A stretch of DNA of 7,740 nucleotides from Betaproteobacteria bacterium (GTDB lineage: Bacteria; Pseudomonadota; Gammaproteobacteria; Burkholderiales; Burkholderiaceae_C), in NCBI GenBank assembly GCA_009918225.1, contig RGEP01000081.1, positions 1 to 7,740 on the forward strand. Reading direction: 5' to 3'. Numbering within the stretch: position 1 is the first letter of the stretch; each line of letters opens with the position of its first letter. The notes beneath the pieces were generated by a model. It was not told the origin of the DNA. It saw only the letters and a list, made by a program, of their open reading frames with translations, and ran no database searches. A program made the position numbers and the translations under genes. Of the stretch, positions 1-4,603 are shown piece by piece.

Positions 1-214
1 GCTGCCCTTGGGCATGGCCTTGGGCTGGCTGTTGGTTTGGGGCTTGAGTGTGGGCTTGCGCAGTGACCAATTCCAGTTCCCAGTGGTGGTGTTGCCGCGC
101 ACCTACGCCCTGGGCGCGCTGAGCCTGCTCGGTGCGTCCTTTGCCAGTTCGGTGGTGATGTGGCGCCGCGTGCAAGGCCTGGACCTGGTGGCAGCGCTGA
201 AGACGCGGGAGTGA
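1..214 (+). CDS. ABC transporter permease, FtsX/MacB type (C-terminal end only)
   Basis: This is the last 70 or so codons of a gene that begins left of the window; the frame is open from base 2 and ends at TGA 212-214. The visible protein has a hydrophobic segment at its start (GMALGWLLVWGLSVGL), a short loop with a PRTY turn, a second hydrophobic segment (ALGALSLLGASFASSVVM) and the cytoplasmic tail RRVQGLDLVAALKTRE. A last membrane helix followed by Arg-Arg, a Leu-Asp-Leu-Val-x-Ala-Leu-Lys stretch and a near-terminal Glu is the usual end of FtsX-like permeases, inner-membrane parts of ABC exporters that couple ATP hydrolysis to periplasmic movement. The adaptor gene begins 5 bp after the stop, so the two are almost certainly co-transcribed. 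The ATPase gene is not in the window and presumably lies upstream. Family assignment is good; substrate is unknown. The in-frame TTG at 8 is internal, not a start. Confidence 0.8.
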   Translation, partial: LPLGMALGWLLVWGLSVGLRSDQFQFPVVVLPRTYALGALSLLGASFASSVVMWRRVQGLDLVAALKTRE

Positions 215-219
215 GGGGC

Positions 220-1464
220 ATGAACCTTGAGGCTTGGAAGGCATGGCCCTGGCGTTGGGCCGTGGCGGCGCTGGGGCTGGCCCTGGGGGGCGCTCTGCTG
301 CTGTGGGCCTTTGCGCCACGGGCCCTCGAGGTTGAGGTGGCCCATGCCCGCATACAGGCATATGAAGAGGTGGTGGAGGACGATGGCCGCGCGCGGGTAC
401 GGGAACGGTGGGCGGTCACCATGCCCTGGTCGGGGACCTTGGAGCGGCCGACCCTCAAGGAGGGGCATGAGGTTCGAGCCGGTCAGACGCTGTTCTGGGT
501 ACGCCCTGCACAGCCCGCCTTGATGGACGCCCGAACCCAGGCCGAGCTGCAGGCGCGCGCAGCCGCTGCACAGGCGGCTTGGCAGCGCAGCAGCCGCCAA
601 ACCGAGGTCGCCTTGGTGGCCTGGCAGCGCTCGGCGGTGGCTGCAGCGCGCTCGGTGATGTTGGCGGAACAGTCTTTTGTGTCACGTGCGCAGGTGGAGA
701 CCGCCGTGTTGGACCTGCAGCGCGATGAGCGCGCCTGGCAGGCCGCCCAAGCCGCAGAGCGGGCCGCTTTACATGAACTGGAGCAGGTTCGGGTGGCCCT
801 TGCGACCGCCAACGGTTCAGCCGCTGAGCGGCGCGCCGTCAGCCTGAGGCCTGCCGGTGATGCCTCGGGCGATCAGCTTCAGGTGCTGCGGGTGATGCAG
901 GCCCATGAAGCCGTCTTGCCTGCCGGCGCGGCGGTCATGGAGGTGGGCGATGTGCGACGCCCAGAAGTCGTGCTGCCCCTGCTCAGCCAAGAGGCCTTGC
1001 GCATCCCCGTGGGCAGCCGGGTCCGTTTGAGCGGGTGGGCAGACCGCGGCGGTGGGCCTTCCCATTTGGAAGGCCGGGTTCGCCTGATCGAGCCTGCGGC
1101 CACCACCAAGGTCTCGGCCCTGGGTTTGGAAGAGCAGCGCATCAACCTGGTGATCGAGCCGGCTGCCGAGTTGCCACCAGGCGATGGCTACACCGTGCGG
1201 GCGCAGGTGGTCGTTCGGCGGGCCGAACAGGCTTTGCAAGTACCGGTCAGCGCCGTCTTTCCCCTGCCAGGCAAGCCAGCAGCCCATGCCGTGTTCACGG
1301 TGCAGGGTGAACAGGCCCGCTTGACCGAGGTGCAGCTGGGTGGTCGAGGCCCCACAGGGGCCTGGATCACGCAAGGCCTGCAGGACGGGCAGGCGGTGGT
1401 GGTGTTTCCGCCGGCCGCCCTGCACGACGGCTCCAGGATCCGCGCAGCGCCTAGAGCTCAGTAG
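220..1464 (+). CDS. HlyD-family periplasmic adaptor (membrane fusion protein)
   Basis: A 414-residue periplasmic adaptor that would link an inner-membrane exporter to an outer-membrane channel. One N-terminal membrane anchor (about residues 13-32) follows a Trp/Arg-rich start. Then come the first half of the lipoyl-like domain (about 66-95, with EGHEVRAGQTLFWV), an Ala/Gln/Arg-rich helical hairpin (about 102-195, turn near SFVSRAQVE), the second lipoyl half (220-245), a beta-barrel domain (about 246-345) containing KVSALGLEEQRINLVI, and a membrane-proximal domain to the end. The motif around SALGxEEQRxN is common in HlyD-type adaptors paired with ABC permeases or RND pumps. ATG 220 is chosen because GAGGGG sits just upstream, overlapping the stop of the permease gene; the in-frame ATG 160 would overlap that gene by 55 bp and add 20 residues ahead of the anchor. 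With an FtsX-type permease before it, this looks like the end of a MacAB-like or related ABC export operon. Substrate cannot be read from sequence. Confidence 0.88.
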   Translation: MNLEAWKAWPWRWAVAALGLALGGALLLWAFAPRALEVEVAHARIQAYEEVVEDDGRARVRERWAVTMPWSGTLERPTLKEGHEVRAGQTLFWVRPAQPALMDARTQAELQARAAAAQAAWQRSSRQTEVALVAWQRSAVAAARSVMLAEQSFVSRAQVETAVLDLQRDERAWQAAQAAERAALHELEQVRVALATANGSAAERRAVSLRPAGDASGDQLQVLRVMQAHEAVLPAGAAVMEVGDVRRPEVVLPLLSQEALRIPVGSRVRLSGWADRGGGPSHLEGRVRLIEPAATTKVSALGLEEQRINLVIEPAAELPPGDGYTVRAQVVVRRAEQALQVPVSAVFPLPGKPAAHAVFTVQGEQARLTEVQLGGRGPTGAWITQGLQDGQAVVVFPPAALHDGSRIRAAPRAQ

Positions 1465-1479
1465 GTCTTGAAGCCGCCT

Positions 1480-2574
1480 TCAACCCGAGCGCTTGGGCGG
1501 GTTGTTCTGCACGAAGTTCGTATAGGTCTGCTCGGCAAAGCGGTGCCAGATCATCACGTCGGTGCGGAACTTCATCCAGGGCTCGAACATCTTGCGGAAC
1601 GCCGGGTTCTTGTCGGACTCTTCGGCATACAGCTCAAACGCGGCGTCTTGCGCTGCGCGCAGCAGGTCGGTGGAGTAGGCGTGCAGCTTCACACCCTGGC
1701 CCACCAGGCGCCGCAGGGCCTGCGGGTTCTTGAAGTCGTACTCGGCCATCATGTCCACATTGGCCTCGGCAGCGGCGGCGGCGAAGGCGGACTGGTAGTC
1801 CTTGGGCAAGGCGTCCCAGGCCTTGGCGTTCACATAGAAGGAGTACATGGAGTTGCTCTCCCACCAGCCGGGGTAGTAGTAGTGGGGCGCCACCTTGAAG
1901 AAGCCCAGCTTTTCGTCGTCGTAGGGGCCCACCCACTCGGCGGCATCAATCGTTCCCTTTTCCAGGGCCTGGTAGATCTCGCCACCGGGCAGCTGTTGGG
2001 GCACGGCACCCAGGCGGGCCATCACCTCGCCACCGATGCCCGGGATGCGCATCTTCAAGCCCTTGAGGTCGGCCACGCCGCGGATTTCTTTCTTGAACCA
2101 ACCGCCCATCTGCACACCGGTGTTGCCGCCGGGGAAGTTGACGATGTTGTAGTCGCGCATGAAGTCCCGTACCAGCTGCATTCCGCCGCCGTAGTACATC
2201 CAGGCGTTCTGCTGGCGCTGGTTCATGCCGAAGGGCAAGGTGGTCTCAAAGCCAAAGGCCTTGTTCTTGCCCACGAAGTAATAGGACGCGGTGTGTGCGC
2301 ATTCCACGCTACCGGCTTGCAGGCCGTCGACCACGCCGAAGGCGGGCATGAGCTCACCGGGTGCATGAACCGAGATCTGAAAGCGTCCGTTGGTGATCTC
2401 ACTCAAGCGCTTGGCCAGCACCTCGGCCCCGCCGAAGATGGTGTCCAGGCTCTTGGGGAAGCTGGAGGCCAGGCGCCAACGGACCGCCGGGGAGGATTGG
2501 GCCACCGCGGGGGCGGCCACGCCGGCGGCAGCTGAAACGGCCAGTCCGCGGCGCAAAAAGTGACGCTTGTTCAT
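1480..2574 (-). CDS. TRAP transporter solute-binding protein, DctP family, TakP-like
   Basis: A complete 364-residue periplasmic binding protein that would capture an organic acid and hand it to a DctQM-type TRAP permease. The N-terminus (MNKRHFLRRGLAVSAAAG) has Arg8-Arg9 before a hydrophobic stretch, so Tat export is likely, with cleavage predicted after AVA25. The mature part follows the DctP pattern: RWRLASSFPKSLDTIFGGAE near the start, GGNTGVQMGGWF (149-160), MRIPGIGGEVM (175-185), DAAEWVGPYDDEKLGF (210-225) and YYYPGWWES (232-240). Gln155, Arg176, Glu213-Trp214 and Glu239 fall where TakP-type proteins bind the substrate carboxylate (Arg) and a cation (Gln, Trp, Glu), which favours a 2-oxo acid or hydroxy acid ligand; this assignment is from memory of the family. 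ATG 2574 is used because AGGAG lies 4 nt upstream and the signal peptide starts there; the frame is open upstream to 2658 but lacks support. No dctQ or dctM gene is in the window. Confidence 0.9.
   Translation of the reverse strand: MNKRHFLRRGLAVSAAAGVAAPAVAQSSPAVRWRLASSFPKSLDTIFGGAEVLAKRLSEITNGRFQISVHAPGELMPAFGVVDGLQAGSVECAHTASYYFVGKNKAFGFETTLPFGMNQRQQNAWMYYGGGMQLVRDFMRDYNIVNFPGGNTGVQMGGWFKKEIRGVADLKGLKMRIPGIGGEVMARLGAVPQQLPGGEIYQALEKGTIDAAEWVGPYDDEKLGFFKVAPHYYYPGWWESNSMYSFYVNAKAWDALPKDYQSAFAAAAAEANVDMMAEYDFKNPQALRRLVGQGVKLHAYSTDLLRAAQDAAFELYAEESDKNPAFRKMFEPWMKFRTDVMIWHRFAEQTYTNFVQNNPPKRSG
1481..1508 (+). terminator. Possible terminator of the permease-adaptor operon, inside the convergent gene's 3' end
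   Basis: A perfect 7-bp inverted repeat, CAACCCG and CGGGTTG around a 10-nt loop, ends at 1504 and is followed on the plus strand by TTCT. It begins 16 bp past the adaptor stop and lies within the last codons of the convergent TRAP gene. The U-tract is weak, so this may only be a 3' hairpin. In the other direction the hairpin has no T-rich tail. Confidence 0.35.
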
Positions 2575-2621
2575 GGGGCTCCTGTGCAAAGGCCAGGCGT
2601 GGGCGGGCTGCCCAACGCATC

Positions 2622-2640
2622 GGTTTGTCCTATGCAAACC
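2622..2640. promoter_or_regulatory. Inverted repeat GGTTTG-N7-CAAACC upstream of the TRAP binding protein gene
   Basis: A perfect 6-bp inverted repeat with a 7-nt spacer lies 47 bp upstream of the TRAP gene ATG and downstream of the preceding terminator, in the only stretch where that gene's promoter can be. Its position and dyad symmetry suit an operator. No good -10/-35 pair is visible around it, so this is a candidate only. Confidence 0.3.
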
Positions 2641-2662
2641 GCGGGCCAGCCTCTGCAAGCCC

Positions 2663-2703
2663 CTAAAAACAAACCCCGGGCACCGCGTCGGTGCGCCGGG
2701 GTT
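2663..2703 (-). terminator. Rho-independent terminator after the family 5 binding protein gene
   Basis: Read on the minus strand, a stem of 13 pairs with one bulged base is followed at once by TTTGTTTTTA. The arms are plus-strand AACCCCGGGCACC at 2672-2684 and GGTGCGCCGGGGTT at 2690-2703, with a 5-nt loop at 2685-2689. It begins about 79 bp after the family 5 gene stop, leaving roughly 90 bp before the TRAP gene start. GC-rich stem plus U-tract is a classical intrinsic terminator and makes the two binding-protein genes separate transcription units. The plus-strand side lacks a T-tract. Confidence 0.88.
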
Positions 2704-2781
2704 GGAATCTCATCAGCCTTGGGGCTTTCAGCGCGCCTGAACGGTGCGCGCCGTGCCCCGGTTTTGCGCCGACACGTCCGT

Positions 2782-4446
2782 TTAGCGCACCGTGGTGAAG
2801 CGCGCCTCGGGCCGGTCGTCTGAGCGGTGCAGGGTGCTGACACCCGGCTTCATCGCCCAGGGGCGCATCTGGTGGTGCAGCGGCAGCAGCAGGTGTTCGT
2901 CGCGGGTGCGCTTGAGGGCCTCGCGCATGAGGGCCATGCGCTTGGTGGCGTCCATTTCGGTTTTCATCGCATCCACCAGCTGGTCAACCTGGGGGTCGCT
3001 GACGCGGGCGAAATTGAAGTTGCCGTCCGCGCCGGTGGTGCGGGTGCGCACGATGGACTGCAGGGTGTATTGCGCGTCGAAGGTGGCCACACCCCAGCCC
3101 AGCATGTAGGCCGAGGTGTCGAAGTTCTGGAAGCGCACGCTGTGTTGCGCAAAGGGCTCGGCCACCAAACGCACCTTCATGCCGATCTTGGCCCACATGG
3201 GCAGCAAGGCCTGGCAAATCTCCTCGTCGTTCACATAGCGGTTGTTCGAGCAGTTGAGCTGGAACTCAAAGCCGTTGGGGTAGCCTGCTTCGGCCAGCAG
3301 CTTCTTGGCGCGGTCCACATCGGGTCGGCTCACCGTGTCGAGCTCTGCGGTCCAACCTTCCACGCCGGGCGGCACCATGATGGCCGCGGGAATCGACAGC
3401 CCGCGCATGATGGTGCGCTTGATGGCTTCACGGTCCACCACGATGGACAGGGCTTCACGCACCCGCTTGTCCTTGAAGGGGTTCTTGCCTTTCACGTCGC
3501 TGTACTTGAGTTCATTGCTGAACTGGTCCAGCGCCAAAAAGATGGTGCGCACCTCTGGGCCGTCGACCACCTTGAGCTTGGGGTCCTGGCGCAGGCGGGC
3601 CACGTCTTGTGTGGGCAGATCGGTGAGCAGGTCCACGTCACCGGCGATCAAGGCAGCCACGCGGGTGGGGTCGCTCTTGATGGGCGTGTACACCACATCG
3701 GTGATGTTGCTGGTGGACTTGTCCCACCAGTTGGGGTTGACCTTCATCGTCACCCGTTGATCGGGCACCCAGCCGGTGATCATGTAGGGCCCTGTGCCCA
3801 TCACATTGCGCGAGGCGTAGTTTTCTTCCTTGGCCTTGTAGTTCTGAACATCGGTGGACTTGTTCTTTTCCGCCCAGGCCTTGCTCATCATGCGGAAGTC
3901 CACGATGTTGCGCAGCAGCAGGGGGTTGGGCGCCGCCATGATGAAGTCCACCGTGTGGCTGTCGATCTTGCGGATTTCTGCAATGCCGGTGACGTAGATG
4001 CCCATCGTGCCCTGAGGCTGGCGGATGCGGTTGAAGCTGAAGACCACATCGTCGGCGGTGAAGGGCGAGCCGTCGTGGAAGCGCACATTGCGGCGCAGTT
4101 CAAAGCGCACCTGGGTGGGGCTGAGGTAGGTCCACTTGGTGGCCAGGGCTGGTTCAATCTTGCGGTCGGCGTCGTAGCGCACCAGGCCCTCGTAGGCATG
4201 CATGAGGATGGCCGAGGTGGTGCTGTGGTTCTGCGAATGCGGGTCCAGCGTGAGGATGTCGTTTTGTGCCGCCCAGCGCAGGGTCACGGTGGGTGATGAG
4301 GCGGCGCTTTGGGCTTGGGCACCCAGAGGCAGCAGGGCGGCCAGGGCCAGGGCGGTGCCGGCCATGCCGCGTTGAATTCGGAGCAGCGCGCCGATGGGGG
4401 TGCTGAACAGCCGCTTGGGCCGGTGTGCAAGGGGCAAAGGGTTCAT
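2782..4446 (-). CDS. ABC transporter solute-binding protein, family 5 (peptide/nickel/opine type)
   Basis: A complete 554-residue periplasmic binding protein of the DppA/OppA class (SBP_bac_5), which captures peptides, opines, glycosides, metals or similar solutes for an ABC importer. A basic n-region (HRPKR, RIQR) and hydrophobic run AGTALALAALLPLGAQA form a Sec-type signal, with cleavage predicted after AQA45. The family hallmark is at about 112-139: Val-Arg-Phe-Glu-Leu-Arg, then NVRFHDGSPFTADDVVFSFNR. Other typical pieces are GTGPYMITGW (217-226), VVYTPIKSDPTRVAALIAGDVDLL (251-274), FKDKRVREALSIVVDRE (324-340) and AKKLLAEAGYPNGFEFQL (380-397). ATG 4446 has GAGG about 8 nt upstream and includes the basic n-region; ATG 4365 would drop it and has no ribosome site, and the upstream open frame to 4518 is unsupported. 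No permease or ATPase gene is nearby, so substrate and partners are open. It follows the molybdenum hydroxylase gene by 157 bp on the same strand. Confidence 0.92.
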   Translation of the reverse strand: MNPLPLAHRPKRLFSTPIGALLRIQRGMAGTALALAALLPLGAQAQSAASSPTVTLRWAAQNDILTLDPHSQNHSTTSAILMHAYEGLVRYDADRKIEPALATKWTYLSPTQVRFELRRNVRFHDGSPFTADDVVFSFNRIRQPQGTMGIYVTGIAEIRKIDSHTVDFIMAAPNPLLLRNIVDFRMMSKAWAEKNKSTDVQNYKAKEENYASRNVMGTGPYMITGWVPDQRVTMKVNPNWWDKSTSNITDVVYTPIKSDPTRVAALIAGDVDLLTDLPTQDVARLRQDPKLKVVDGPEVRTIFLALDQFSNELKYSDVKGKNPFKDKRVREALSIVVDREAIKRTIMRGLSIPAAIMVPPGVEGWTAELDTVSRPDVDRAKKLLAEAGYPNGFEFQLNCSNNRYVNDEEICQALLPMWAKIGMKVRLVAEPFAQHSVRFQNFDTSAYMLGWGVATFDAQYTLQSIVRTRTTGADGNFNFARVSDPQVDQLVDAMKTEMDATKRMALMREALKRTRDEHLLLPLHHQMRPWAMKPGVSTLHRSDDRPEARFTTVR

Positions 4447-4545
4447 GGAAGGGACCTCATGGTGGACCGCTTGAGTGCGGATGACGTGGGGTTCGGGCCC
4501 CTGCAGGCCTGCGGGCAAGTCCCGTCAGGCTCAGGGCGGCACACC

Positions 4546-4551
4546 ACTATA
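4546..4551 (-). promoter_or_regulatory. Candidate -10 box (TATAGT) for the family 5 binding protein gene
   Basis: TATAGT on the minus strand matches the sigma-70 -10 consensus at five of six bases and stands out in GC-rich surroundings. It would give a leader of about 90-95 nt. No convincing -35 is found at 16-18 bp upstream and there is no extended -10 TG, so an activator would be needed, or the match is chance. Confidence 0.3.
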
Positions 4552-4558
4552 GGCCCCG

Positions 4559-4591
4559 CCCCCGGCTTGAGGCATGGGAACAAGCCCGGGG
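4559..4591 (-). terminator. Hairpin just after the hydroxylase gene stop, no U-tract
   Basis: Plus-strand CCCCGGCTTG (4560-4569) pairs with CAAGCC-C-GGGG (4581-4591): ten pairs, one bulged C and an 11-nt loop. It lies 12 bp beyond the hydroxylase stop. Minus-strand sequence after it is GGCGGGGCCTATAG, with no run of T, so it is not a standard intrinsic terminator. It may protect the mRNA 3' end, slow polymerase, or reduce read-through into the next gene. Confidence 0.4.
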
Positions 4592-4603
4592 TGGTGCTCG
4601 GCT

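Noticed and set aside
160..219. Upstream ATG giving the HlyD-type adaptor 20 more residues
   Set aside because: It would overlap the permease gene by 55 bp, lacks a ribosome site, and adds a Pro/Arg/Gly-rich stretch. ATG 220 has GAGGGG and sits right before the membrane anchor.
1468..2535. A 355-codon plus-strand open frame antisense to the TRAP binding protein gene
   Set aside because: Same codon-register effect. The His/Gly/Leu/Val-rich product has no recognisable domain.
2575..2658. N-terminal extension of the TRAP binding protein
   Set aside because: It would place 28 residues before a well-formed signal peptide, and the internal ATG 2574 has AGGAG at good spacing.
2729..2754. GC-rich inverted repeat (GCGCGCC and GGTGCGCGC) after the family 5 gene
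   Set aside because: It is imperfect and without a T-tract; the much stronger terminator a few tens of bases on explains this gap.
2827..4296. A 489-codon plus-strand open frame antisense to the family 5 binding protein gene
   Set aside because: Again in register with the sense gene and explained by rare use of TTA, CTA and TCA. Composition is the typical His/Gly/Val-rich shadow.
4503..4512. GCAGGCCTGC palindrome in the leader of the family 5 gene
   Set aside because: A 10-bp GC palindrome is expected by chance in this composition and has no positional logic beyond being upstream of the gene.
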